64,000 nt of DNA from Blastococcus saxobsidens (GTDB lineage: Bacteria; Actinomycetota; Actinomycetes; Mycobacteriales; Geodermatophilaceae). This document shows positions 7,671 through 15,871 of this stretch, one piece after another (positions within the stretch are counted from its first letter, which is position 1; each line of letters starts with the position of its first letter). Under the pieces are notes generated by a model. That model ran no database searches. It saw only the letters and a list, made by a program, of their open reading frames with translations, and was not told the origin of the DNA. The translations under genes and the position numbers were made by a program. The DNA is taken from positions 1 through 64,000 of the forward strand of contig NZ_JAAGWG010000001.1 in NCBI RefSeq assembly GCF_010682065.1. Direction: 5' to 3'.

Positions 7671-8267
7671 TCAGACCAGCGCGCGGACCGTCTCCACGGC
7701 GGCGACGACGGCGAACACGAGGAACAGGCCGGCGGCGACCCGGCGGATGAGCGGGATCGGCAGCCGGTCGGCCAGCTTCTTGCCGAGGAAGACCGCGAGG
7801 CCGGAGACGACGAGCAGCGCGGCCCAGGCGCCGACGAACACCGACAGCGGCTCCTCGTAGCGGGCGGCCAGGCCGGCGGTGGCCAGCTGCGAGAGGTCGC
7901 CCCACTCGGCGGCGAACAGCACTCCGAAGGAGATGGCTGCCGCGCGCAGGAACGACGTCTGCTCGCGGCGGTCCGCGGCCGTCCCGCCGTCCTCGGCCTC
8001 CCCCGTGGCGCTGCGCCAGAGGATTCCCGCGCCGACCAGGAACAGCAGCGCCACGACGCCGGTGACCAGCGCCTCGGGCAGCAACGACAGCAGCGAGCCG
8101 GCGGTGACGGCGATGGCGACCTGCAGGCCGAACGCGGTGCCGACGCCGACGAACACCGGCAGCGGGGGGAAGCGGGTGGCGAGCACCAGGCTGGCGAAGA
8201 GCGTCTTGTCCGGCAGCTCCACCGGGAGCACCAGGACGAACGCGGCCAGCACGACCGACCAGATCAC
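7671..8267 (-). CDS. GDT1/TMEM165 (UPF0016) family cation transporter
   Basis: A membrane protein of about 198 residues with six predicted helices in two inverted halves. The two signature motifs of the family are present: ELPDKT in the first half and EWGDLS in the second. A charged loop (RSATGEAEDGGTAADRREQT) separates them. Family members export Mn2+ or exchange Ca2+/Mn2+ for protons across the membrane; Mn2+ export is the likeliest role in bacteria. I start at GTG 8267, which puts the GGAGG at 8278-8282 (read on the minus strand) at normal spacing; the longer GTG at 8291 would precede that site. I found no convincing Mn2+ riboswitch in the short leader. Confidence 0.85.
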   Translation of the reverse strand: MIWSVVLAAFVLVLPVELPDKTLFASLVLATRFPPLPVFVGVGTAFGLQVAIAVTAGSLLSLLPEALVTGVVALLFLVGAGILWRSATGEAEDGGTAADRREQTSFLRAAAISFGVLFAAEWGDLSQLATAGLAARYEEPLSVFVGAWAALLVVSGLAVFLGKKLADRLPIPLIRRVAAGLFLVFAVVAAVETVRALV

Positions 8268-8369
8268 GTCGAACTCTCCTCCGCGGCTCACTGCCGGGCG
8301 GGGCTCGGGCAGGCGACCTCTCGGCGACCACGGTAGCGGGCGGGGTGCCCGGTGTTCGCGACCGGCGGG

Positions 8370-9845
8370 TCAGACGGGCTGGCGCGGCCGGATCACGCCG
8401 GGCCGGCGTGCTGCCTTCACCCGGTACATCGCGGCGTCCGAGCTGGCCAGTGCGCTGTCGGCGGTGTCGTCGGGCCCGCAGAGGGCGACGCCGATGCTGA
8501 TCCCCACCGCGTGCTCGGCGCCACCGGAGCGGCGCAGCGGCCGGTCGAAGGCGGCGGTGATCCGGTCGGCGATGACCTGGGCGGCCTGCTCGGAACCCAC
8601 CTCGGGGCAGAGGACGACGAACTCGTCGCCGCCGATCCGCGCCACCGTGTCCCCCGGCCGGACGGCCGCGGCCAGCCGGCGCGCCGCCTCGACGAGCACC
8701 TCGTCGCCCGCGGCGTGACCGGCCGTGTCGTTGACCGGCTTGAACCCGTCCAGGTCGCAGTAGAGGACCGCCATCGGCCGCTGGGCCCGCTCGGCAGCGG
8801 CCAGGCTCTGGTCGAGCCGGTCCAGCAGCAGGTTGCGGTTGGGCAGCCCGGTCAGGGGGTCGTGCAGCGCCGCCTCGCGGAGGGCGGCCTCCAGCGCCCG
8901 CTGCTCGGTGACGTCGGAGATGGTGACGACGATGCCGAGCATGGTGCCGTCGTCGTCGTGCACCTGGACGCCCGAGCCGGACACCCGGCGCAGCGGTCGG
9001 CCGGGGAGGGCGATGGCCATCTCGGCGCCGTCCACGCGGCCCTCGCTGTAGACCCGGCTGAACGGGACGTCGTCGTAGGCGAGGGGCGTGCCGTCGACGT
9101 CGGTGAGCCCGAAGGTGCTCGGGATGTCCTCGACGGCGACCGTCGGGTCGGCGTCCAGGCCGTGCCAGGCGCGGGCGGCGGCGTTGAAGAGCGTGACCCG
9201 CCCCTCGGCGTCCCCGCCGACGACGCCGACGGGCAGCACCTCGAGCAGGGAGCGGGTGAACGCCGCCGAGCGGGCGAGCTCCTGGTGCGCTCGCGCCGTC
9301 TCGGCCCGGGCGAGCTGGCTGGCCGCGGCGAGGTCGGCCAGCTGGCGGGCCTGCTGGGCGGCGCGGACCAGCGAGGCGACGGCGACGGCGACGTCGGCGA
9401 GCCGGCTGCGCTCCTCGTCGGTGAAGGCGTGCGGCTGGTCGTCGAAGACGCAGATGGCGGCGAGCGCGACGTCGTCCACCACGACCGGGACGGTGCCGAA
9501 GGCGCGCATCCGGCCGCGTCGGCCGTCGACCCACGGGCTCCCGGCGAATCCGGGCACCAGGCTCAGGTCGTCGCAGGTCTGCACGCCGGTCCCACCGTCG
9601 AGCACCGTCGCGACGATGGAGCCCTCCCGCGGCCAGGAGGCGCCACGGAAGCCGTGGACGGCCATCACGCGCATGATGGCCGTGTCCATGGTGATCACCG
9701 AGGCGCAGCGCATCCCGATGACGGCCGCGGCGACCCGGACCAGCCCGTCGAGCGCGGGGTCGGCGTCCATGACCGGCAGCTCCGTGTCGGGGGCGAGGGC
9801 AGCCGGACGGCCGAGCACCGGTGCGGGCTCAGCCGTGCTGGTCAT
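8370..9845 (-). CDS. Diguanylate cyclase with GAF and PAS sensor domains
   Basis: A 491-residue cytosolic protein: GAF domain about 30-165, a coiled linker about 165-195, PAS domain about 197-312 (with the PAC-like ending VTISDVTEQ), and a GGDEF domain about 325-488. The active site is a canonical GGDEF at 405-409. The product-inhibition site RPGD lies at 396-399, exactly five residues upstream. It should make c-di-GMP from two GTP under GAF/PAS control and be feedback-inhibited. A GGAGGG lies ten bases before the ATG at 9845. There are no transmembrane segments, so the signal is likely intracellular or diffusible. Confidence 0.93.
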   Translation of the reverse strand: MTSTAEPAPVLGRPAALAPDTELPVMDADPALDGLVRVAAAVIGMRCASVITMDTAIMRVMAVHGFRGASWPREGSIVATVLDGGTGVQTCDDLSLVPGFAGSPWVDGRRGRMRAFGTVPVVVDDVALAAICVFDDQPHAFTDEERSRLADVAVAVASLVRAAQQARQLADLAAASQLARAETARAHQELARSAAFTRSLLEVLPVGVVGGDAEGRVTLFNAAARAWHGLDADPTVAVEDIPSTFGLTDVDGTPLAYDDVPFSRVYSEGRVDGAEMAIALPGRPLRRVSGSGVQVHDDDGTMLGIVVTISDVTEQRALEAALREAALHDPLTGLPNRNLLLDRLDQSLAAAERAQRPMAVLYCDLDGFKPVNDTAGHAAGDEVLVEAARRLAAAVRPGDTVARIGGDEFVVLCPEVGSEQAAQVIADRITAAFDRPLRRSGGAEHAVGISIGVALCGPDDTADSALASSDAAMYRVKAARRPGVIRPRQPV

Positions 9846-9997
9846 CCTGGGATCCCTCCGCGTACGGCCGGTGACTCCGATCCGTTCAGTTTCGCAACGG
9901 CGCGGCGGGACGCGCTATTGAGGCTCGCCGGAGCACTTCCCCCGCACGGGTGGTGCCGGCCGCTCCGGCCGCACGCCGGACCTGCCGGGCAGGCCGC

Positions 9998-11197
9998 TCA
10001 CCCCCACAGCGGGGGTGCCTCCGCGGTGCTGACCGGGTAGGCGTCCTCCGCGGCCGCGGTGGCCGCGCGGAGCACCTCCTTGACGGGCAGGTCCCGCTCC
10101 CGGGCGAGGGCCGCGACGTCCTCGAACTCGACGCTGACGTTGGCCAACCGCCCGCCGGAGACGGCCAGCTTCACGCCGACCTGACCGCCGAGGACGTCCA
10201 CGGTCGCGTGCGCCCGCTCCAGGGCCACCTTGCCGACCTCCACCACCCGCAGGCCGATGGTGGAGGTGGTGGCGAAGACCGCCGCCTGCACCGCGGCCAC
10301 GGCATCGGGCCGGCAGAGCGCCGACAGCGTGTGCGCCGGCCGGCCCTTCTTCATCAGGATCGGCGTGAGCCACGCGTCGGAGGCGCCGGCGGCGAACAGT
10401 GCGTCCAGCACGCCCGGCCACAGCCGCGGGTCGAGGTCGTCGACGTTGGTCTCCAGCACCACCGGGCGGGCGGGGGCGGGGGCGTCCGGCTCACCGAGGA
10501 CCAGCCGGACGACGTTGGGCAGTTCCTCGGGGTCGCGGCCCCCGGCGCCGGTGCCCACCCGCTCCGGGCGCAGCGCCGGCAACGCCGTCCACTCGTCGAC
10601 CCGTGCGGCCAGCAGCGCGGCCCCGGTGGGCGTGCACATCTCCGCGGGCACCGGCCCGGCGAGCACCGGTACGCCGGTCAGCAGCTCGAGCACGGCCGGC
10701 CCGGGGATCGGGACCACGCCGTGCGAGCTCCGGGCCGAGCCGCTGCCCAGGGCGACGGGTGAGGCGGTGAGCCGGTCGAGCGCCAGGTACTCCAGCCCGG
10801 CGACGACGCCCACCACGTCGGCGAGCGCGTCGAGCGCACCGACCTCGTGGAAGTGCACCTGGTCGGGGTCGACCCGGTGCACCCGGCCCTCGGCGACGGC
10901 CAGCCGTTCGAACACCGCGAGGGCGCCGTCGCGCACGGGCGGGGGCAGGGCGGAGTCCTCGAGCAGCGCCCGGACGTCGGCCCAGCTGCGGTGCACGTCC
11001 GAGGGCGGGGCGTGCACGTGCACGCGGGTGGCGCCCAGCCCGTGGCGGGTCACCGGCTCGGCGACCAGGTGGACGTGTTCCACGTGCAACGCCGCGACGG
11101 CCTCGGCCGGCACGTCCAGCGGCACCCCGGCGTCCACCAGCGTGCCGAGCAGCATGTCGCCCGACGCGCCGGCCGCCAGGTCCAGCCAGCCGATCAT
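9998..11197 (-). CDS. larC: LarC, nickel insertion protein for the nickel-pincer nucleotide
   Basis: A full-length 399-residue LarC. The N-terminus IGWLDLAAGASGDMLLGTLVDAG, the HFHEVGALDALADVVG motif, SSHGVVPIPGPAVLELL, and the C-terminal LETNVDDLDPRLWP and ILMKKGRPAHTLSAL blocks are all characteristic. LarC is a CTP-dependent cyclometallase that puts nickel into the pincer cofactor used by lactate racemase and related LarA-type enzymes. Unlike Lactobacillus, the gene is not split by a programmed frameshift. A GGAGGGGG lies just before the ATG at 11197, and the gap to the upstream GGDEF-LarB-like gene is 18 bases, so the two are co-transcribed. No LarE or LarA is in this window. Confidence 0.92.
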   Translation of the reverse strand: MIGWLDLAAGASGDMLLGTLVDAGVPLDVPAEAVAALHVEHVHLVAEPVTRHGLGATRVHVHAPPSDVHRSWADVRALLEDSALPPPVRDGALAVFERLAVAEGRVHRVDPDQVHFHEVGALDALADVVGVVAGLEYLALDRLTASPVALGSGSARSSHGVVPIPGPAVLELLTGVPVLAGPVPAEMCTPTGAALLAARVDEWTALPALRPERVGTGAGGRDPEELPNVVRLVLGEPDAPAPARPVVLETNVDDLDPRLWPGVLDALFAAGASDAWLTPILMKKGRPAHTLSALCRPDAVAAVQAAVFATTSTIGLRVVEVGKVALERAHATVDVLGGQVGVKLAVSGGRLANVSVEFEDVAALARERDLPVKEVLRAATAAAEDAYPVSTAEAPPLWG

Positions 11198-11215
11198 GCT
11201 GCGCCCCCTCCGGGA

Positions 11216-13996
11216 CTACCGGCGGGCGCTCCTCCGCGCCACGCGGGCGGCGAAGACCCCGGCGGAGTAGCCGTTGTCGATGTTGCTCACCGTCATGCCG
11301 GGGGTGGCCGCGGTCAGCATGGTCATCAGCGCGCCGAGGCCGCCGAACGCGCTGGGCTGCCCGGTGGAGGTGGGCACCGCGACGACCGGCACGTCGGTGA
11401 GGGAGCCGATCACCGTCGCCAGGGAGGCGTCCATCCCGGCGACGACGACCAGGCAGTCGACGTCGTCGAACAGCGACCGGTCCGACAGCAGGGTGCGGAC
11501 GCGGCCGCCGGCCACGTCGTCCATGCGGACCACCTCGGCCCCGGCCACGCGGGCGACGAAGGCGGTCTCGGCGGCCACCGGTGCGTCGGCGCCACCGGCG
11601 CAGAGCACGGTGATGCGGCCGGTGGGCTCGGGCACCGGGCCCACCGCGGCGGCCGAGGCCGCGGCGTCCATGGTCGTGTACGCGTCGTGCTCCGTGGCCA
11701 GGGCGACCAGGGTCTCCGGGGTCGCGCGCAGCACGAGCGCCGGGCGGTCGGGGTGCTCGGCGCGGGCCGCGCGGACCAGCGCCAGCACCTGCTCGGTCGT
11801 GCGCCCGGTGGCCCAGACCACCTCGGGCTCCACGGCGGCCGGCGTGCCGGCCAGCGGCTGCGCGGCGGGGGACTCCTCGACGGCGGTCTGACCGGCGGAC
11901 TGCTCGACGGCGGACTGCTCGACGGCGGACTGCTCGACGGCGGACACCGGCACCGGGCCCAGCAGCGGCTCATCGGGCCGGTCGGTGCCGAGCGGCGGGT
12001 GCGGGGTCAGCAGGGCGGCGAAGCCCGGCGTCTCCTCGCGCACGGCGGTGACCGCCCGGTGGACGTCGTTCCCCGGAGCAGCCTGCACCTCCGCCACGAC
12101 ATCGGCGTCCGGCGTCGGATCCGGGCTGTCGTCTGCCGTGTCGGCAGCTGCCGGCGGGGGCCCGAAGAGCACGTCGAGCGGGCTCGCGGCGGCCCGGGTC
12201 TGCGTGACGGCCGACAGCCGCACGACCCGGTCCCGCCCGCTGCGCTTGGCGTCGTAGAGGACGCCGTCGGCCGCGGCGAACAGGGTCTTGCGGTCGTCGC
12301 CGCGGGTGGCCGACGCGATGCCGACGCTGATCGTGACCGGCACGTCGAGCCCGAGCTCGGACCACGAGTAGCGGGCCACCGAGGCCCGGATGCGCTCCAG
12401 AGCGCGTTCGGCCTGCTCGGCGGTGGTCTCCGGCAGCAGGATCACGAACTCGTCCCCGGCCCAGCGGCACACCTCGTCGGTGTCGCGGACCCCGGCCACC
12501 AGCAGCTCGCCGACCGCCCGCAGGACGGCGTCGCCGCCGGGGTGGCCGATGGCGTCGTTGATCGACTTGAACCGGTCCACGTCCACGACGGCGAGGGCCG
12601 GGACGTCGCCGGCGGCCAGCAGGCCGTCGAGCCGGGCCTCGGCGTAACGCCGGTTGGGCAGGTGGGTGAGCGGGTCCTCGTAGGCCTGCCGGCGCAGCTG
12701 GCCGGCGGCGCGCTCGGTCTCCAGCAGGCTCTTGCGGCGGCCGAACAGCTCCACCCAGCGGGTGCGCCGCTCGTCGACGCGGTCCAGCTCGTCGGAGAGG
12801 TAGGCCTGCAGGTAGGGCAGCGCGCGGTCGGCGTCGTTGAGGTCGGCGTGCAGGGTGCACAGCTCCCGCAGCGCGGCGCGGCGGACCCGGGGCAGCCCGT
12901 GCTCGGTGGCCAGGTCCAGCGCGGCGACGAGGTGCTCGTCGCCGGTGCGGCCGTCGCCGTTGCGGCGCAGCGCCCGGCCCAGCGCCAGCTGCGCCGAGGC
13001 CAGCCGGGCGCGGTCGGCCGACGCCGAGGTCAGCCGGACGGCGGCGCGCAGCGGGCCGACCGCCGCGGCCTGCTCACCCATGCCGACCAGGGCCCAGCCG
13101 TGCACGATCTGCGCGGGCACGATGCCGGCCGAGTCGGGCGGCAGCTGGACCAGGGCCTGCTCGGCCAGCCGGCGGGCCTCGGCGAAGTAGGGCGCCGCGG
13201 ACTCCGGCACGCCGTCGTCGAGCAGTCCCTCGCCCAGCTCGGCGCACAGCTCGCCCAGCCGGGTGGCGGCGACGGCGACGAGCACGTCGGGGTCCGCGCC
13301 GTCGCGGGCCAGCACGTCGGGGTCGGTCGCCGCGGCGAGGGCCGTCTCGTGCGCCCGCCGCTGGTAGTCCAGCGCGAGTGGCATGAGCTCCAGGTCGGCC
13401 AGCACGCCGGCCAGCGTGCCCAGCGTGTCGACCAGCAGGACGCCCGGCGGGAGCGTCGGGTCGAGCAGGCTCGCGGCCTCCACGGCCTCGTCCATGGCGG
13501 CGTCGATCCGCCGGGACAGCAGCTCGATGCGGGCGTGCCGGGCGAGGCCGGCGGCGCGCTGCAGGTCGTCGTCGGCGGCGTCGAAGGCGGCCTTCGCCGA
13601 GCGGACCAGCGCGATGGCCAGCGCCGCGCGCGAGGCCGACTCCGAGCGGGCGTCGGCTCCGCCGCCGGTGCCGTCGAGCAGCTCGGCGACGCCGGCGTGC
13701 AGGTCCAGGGCGGGTTCGGCGGAGGACTCGGGGGAGACCGGGTCGCCCACCAGCGTGAAGCCGGCGACCCGCAGGCGGCGGACGAGCAGCTCGGCGCGGA
13801 GCGTGTCGGCCCAGGCCCGGCCCAGCGACATCGGGGCGCCCTCGACCGCGTCGGCGCCCGGAACGGCCGCGACGTAGGGGGACGGGTCCCGCTCCACACC
13901 TGCGAGCAGCTGCTCGGCGTCGTCGAGCTGCCAGTTGCTCAAGGCGGCGGTCACCCGGTGATGCAGGGCTCCCGGTGGCACGAGCGCACTGTGCAT
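11216..13996 (-). CDS. TPR-like - GGDEF - LarB-like fusion protein
   Basis: One uninterrupted 926-residue frame. Residues 1-430 are Ala/Leu-rich helices resembling a TPR solenoid. Residues 440-592 form a GGDEF domain (DPLTHLPNRR, DVDRFKSINDA) with the active-site variant AGDEF at 513-517 and an intact RDTD inhibition site at 504-507. Residues about 595-721 are a Pro/Ala/acidic linker with three VEQSA repeats. Residues 722-926 are a LarB/PurE-type domain (EPEVVWATGRTTEQ, CAGGADAPVAAETAF, VVAGMDASLATVIGSL, VSNIDNGYSAGVFAARV). LarB carboxylates and hydrolyses NaAD in pincer synthesis. Here the usual NSCA segment reads TAAT at 895-898, so the catalytic Cys appears absent. I could not find an in-frame stop between the domains. 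The exact start (ATG 13996, or GTG at M/V15) is uncertain. Confidence 0.85.
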   Translation of the reverse strand: MHSALVPPGALHHRVTAALSNWQLDDAEQLLAGVERDPSPYVAAVPGADAVEGAPMSLGRAWADTLRAELLVRRLRVAGFTLVGDPVSPESSAEPALDLHAGVAELLDGTGGGADARSESASRAALAIALVRSAKAAFDAADDDLQRAAGLARHARIELLSRRIDAAMDEAVEAASLLDPTLPPGVLLVDTLGTLAGVLADLELMPLALDYQRRAHETALAAATDPDVLARDGADPDVLVAVAATRLGELCAELGEGLLDDGVPESAAPYFAEARRLAEQALVQLPPDSAGIVPAQIVHGWALVGMGEQAAAVGPLRAAVRLTSASADRARLASAQLALGRALRRNGDGRTGDEHLVAALDLATEHGLPRVRRAALRELCTLHADLNDADRALPYLQAYLSDELDRVDERRTRWVELFGRRKSLLETERAAGQLRRQAYEDPLTHLPNRRYAEARLDGLLAAGDVPALAVVDVDRFKSINDAIGHPGGDAVLRAVGELLVAGVRDTDEVCRWAGDEFVILLPETTAEQAERALERIRASVARYSWSELGLDVPVTISVGIASATRGDDRKTLFAAADGVLYDAKRSGRDRVVRLSAVTQTRAAASPLDVLFGPPPAAADTADDSPDPTPDADVVAEVQAAPGNDVHRAVTAVREETPGFAALLTPHPPLGTDRPDEPLLGPVPVSAVEQSAVEQSAVEQSAGQTAVEESPAAQPLAGTPAAVEPEVVWATGRTTEQVLALVRAARAEHPDRPALVLRATPETLVALATEHDAYTTMDAAASAAAVGPVPEPTGRITVLCAGGADAPVAAETAFVARVAGAEVVRMDDVAGGRVRTLLSDRSLFDDVDCLVVVAGMDASLATVIGSLTDVPVVAVPTSTGQPSAFGGLGALMTMLTAATPGMTVSNIDNGYSAGVFAARVARRSARR
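11899..11943. repeat. Three 15-bp tandem repeats inside the fusion linker
   Basis: Unit ACTGCTCGACGGCGG occurs three times head to tail and encodes three copies of the pentapeptide VEQSA in the linker before the LarB-like domain. It is a small in-frame tandem expansion. Confidence 0.9.
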
Positions 13997-14082
13997 GCCG
14001 GTACCGACAGTGTCGAGAACCGGCCCCGGAACGCGCCGTCCCCTGTCCGTCGCGTCCCTCCCGTCCCACGCGTGCGGGAAGC

Positions 14083-15765
14083 TCACGCGCCGGCTCCGCG
14101 CTTCCGCGCGGCGGCGCGGAGGACGTCGGGCGGGGCGTGCGCGCGGACCCGGTTGCGCCCGCCGCGCTTGGCGGAGAACAGGTGCAGGTCGGCGGTGTCG
14201 AACAGCGCCCGCCAGCCGACCACGGGGCTGGGCTGCCCGGCGGGGACGGCCGGGGCGGTGGCCACCCCGATGCTGACGGTCACGTCGGCGGAGAGCTCCA
14301 GCTCGGTCCAGTCGGCCGCGGCGACGGCGGAGCGCAGCCGCTCCATCACGACCACGGCCTGCGCCTCGGTGGCCGTGGGCAGCACCACGAGGAACTCGTC
14401 GCCGGCCCAGCGGTACACCTCGTCGCCGTTGCGGCTGTGCTCCCGCAGCAGGTCGGCGACCCGGCGGAGGACGGCGTCCCCGTGGGTGTGCGAGGCGGCG
14501 TCGTTGACCTCCTTGAACCGGTCGACGTCGACCACGGCCAGCGACAGCGGCTCCTCGCCGAGCCGCAGGGCGCCCAGCCGGCGCTCGGCGCTGCGCCGGT
14601 TGCCGAGCCCGGTGAGCGGGTCCTCCAGGGCGTGCCGGCGCAGCATCGCGGCCTGGCGCTCGGCCTCCCGCAGCCGGCTGCGGCGGACGAACATCTCCGC
14701 CCACATCTCCCGGCCGCGGGCGTGCGCCCGGCCGGTGTCGGAGCGGTAGGCCTCCAGCCAGTGCAGCGCCTCCGCGGTGCGGCCCAGGTCGGCGTTGTCC
14801 TGGCCCAGCTCGAGCAGGCTCTGCCGGTAGCGGCGCCGGTCGCCGGTGGAGGCGAACGCGCCCGCGGCGTCGACCAGCAGCCCGATGGCCTCCTCGCCGA
14901 CGGCGACGTCGCCGTCCCGGCGGGACAGCGCGCGCAGCAGCCGGGCCAGCGCCAGGTCGGTGTAGCCGCGCAGCCAGACCCCGCCGTCCCGCTGCACCGA
15001 GCGGCGGACCCGGCGCAGCGGCCCGAGCGCGCCGTCCAGGTCGCCGCTGACCACCAGGGCCCACCCGTGCACGACGTCGAGCAGGTCGCCCTCGGCCGGC
15101 TCCGGCTCCCACGGCAGCTCGCGGGCGGCGGTCGCGCAGGCGATCGCCTCGGTGGCCAGCTCGGCGGCGCGCTCGGTGTCGCCGCGGCGGCGCAGCGTCT
15201 GGGCCAGCTCCGCGTGCTGCCGCGCCCCGAGCAGCAGCAGCCGGCCGTGGTCGCCGACGTCGGGCAGCCCGGCGGCCACCTGGTGCCCGCGGACCGCGTG
15301 CGCGACGGCGAGCTCCTCCAGGTCCAGGCCGCAGAGGGTGAGCGACAGCCAGCGGTGGGCCTGCAGCAGCGCGCGCGAGGGCTGCGCCTGGCCGTCGGTG
15401 AGCAGGCTCGCGTCGACGGCGAGCAGCATCGCGTGGTCGAAGTGGTCGGCGGTCATCTCGACGTGCGCGAGGTAGGCCATGAGCAGCGCCGTCTCCGACG
15501 ACACCGGGCAGCGGTCCAGCAGGTCGCGGGCGGCGGTGACCTCGTCGGCGGTGGTGTCGGGGTCGCGGTCGAGCGTGGCCCGGCGGGCGGAGAGCGCGTG
15601 CCGCCAGGCGGTCCAGGTCGGCTCGCAGCCGTCGGCGAAGGTGTCGGCGGACTCGTCGAGCAGGGCGAGGAACGGCTCCGGGTCCTCGACGTGGCTGGCG
15701 TCGAGGTACCGCCACAGCGCCGCCTGGAGGACTCCGGGGGCGACGCGGGCCGGGCCGGGGGTCAC
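14083..15765 (-). CDS. TPR-like GGDEF protein (paralogue of the fusion's first half)
   Basis: A 560-residue cytosolic protein. Residues 1-360 are helical repeats with TPR character (HGWALVVSGDLDGALGPLRR, AEALHWLEAYRSD). Residues 370-540 form a GGDEF domain with VVDVDRFKEVNDA, active-site AGDEF at 454-458 and RNGD inhibition site at 445-448. It closely resembles the protein at 11216-13996 in architecture and wording (both have EVxRWAGDEF), so the two probably arose by duplication. GGAGG sits a few bases before the GTG at 15765. It is first in the minus-strand series GGDEF, GGDEF-LarB-like, LarC, with an 86-base gap to the next gene. AGDEF variants can be active cyclases; activity here is likely but not shown. 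Confidence 0.88.
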   Translation of the reverse strand: MTPGPARVAPGVLQAALWRYLDASHVEDPEPFLALLDESADTFADGCEPTWTAWRHALSARRATLDRDPDTTADEVTAARDLLDRCPVSSETALLMAYLAHVEMTADHFDHAMLLAVDASLLTDGQAQPSRALLQAHRWLSLTLCGLDLEELAVAHAVRGHQVAAGLPDVGDHGRLLLLGARQHAELAQTLRRRGDTERAAELATEAIACATAARELPWEPEPAEGDLLDVVHGWALVVSGDLDGALGPLRRVRRSVQRDGGVWLRGYTDLALARLLRALSRRDGDVAVGEEAIGLLVDAAGAFASTGDRRRYRQSLLELGQDNADLGRTAEALHWLEAYRSDTGRAHARGREMWAEMFVRRSRLREAERQAAMLRRHALEDPLTGLGNRRSAERRLGALRLGEEPLSLAVVDVDRFKEVNDAASHTHGDAVLRRVADLLREHSRNGDEVYRWAGDEFLVVLPTATEAQAVVVMERLRSAVAAADWTELELSADVTVSIGVATAPAVPAGQPSPVVGWRALFDTADLHLFSAKRGGRNRVRAHAPPDVLRAAARKRGAGA

Positions 15766-15859
15766 CTGTCCTCCACTCGGGTTCGGCGGCCAGCCGGCCG
15801 GTCCTGCCGTAGTGAGGCCGATCCTCCCGGGCGGGACGTGCGCCTCGCCCCGTCGGCAC

Positions 15860-15865
15860 TACCCT
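15860..15865 (+). promoter_or_regulatory. Putative -10 (TACCCT), leaderless pheA
   Basis: TACCCT ends six bases before the pheA ATG at 15872, leaving no room for a ribosome binding site. Confidence 0.5.
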
Positions 15866-15871
15866 CGTCGG

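Noticed and set aside
8268-8369. Manganese (yybP-ykoY) riboswitch before the GDT1/TMEM165-type gene
   Set aside because: Such riboswitches often precede this family, and there are GC stems in the gap, but I could not find the conserved loop sequences and the space is short.
11216-11833. Stand-alone larB gene with its own start in the linker
   Set aside because: No stop codon separates it from the GGDEF frame, the linker has no LarB-like N-terminus and no good ribosome site was seen. A sequencing frameshift remains possible and is listed as a refutation test.
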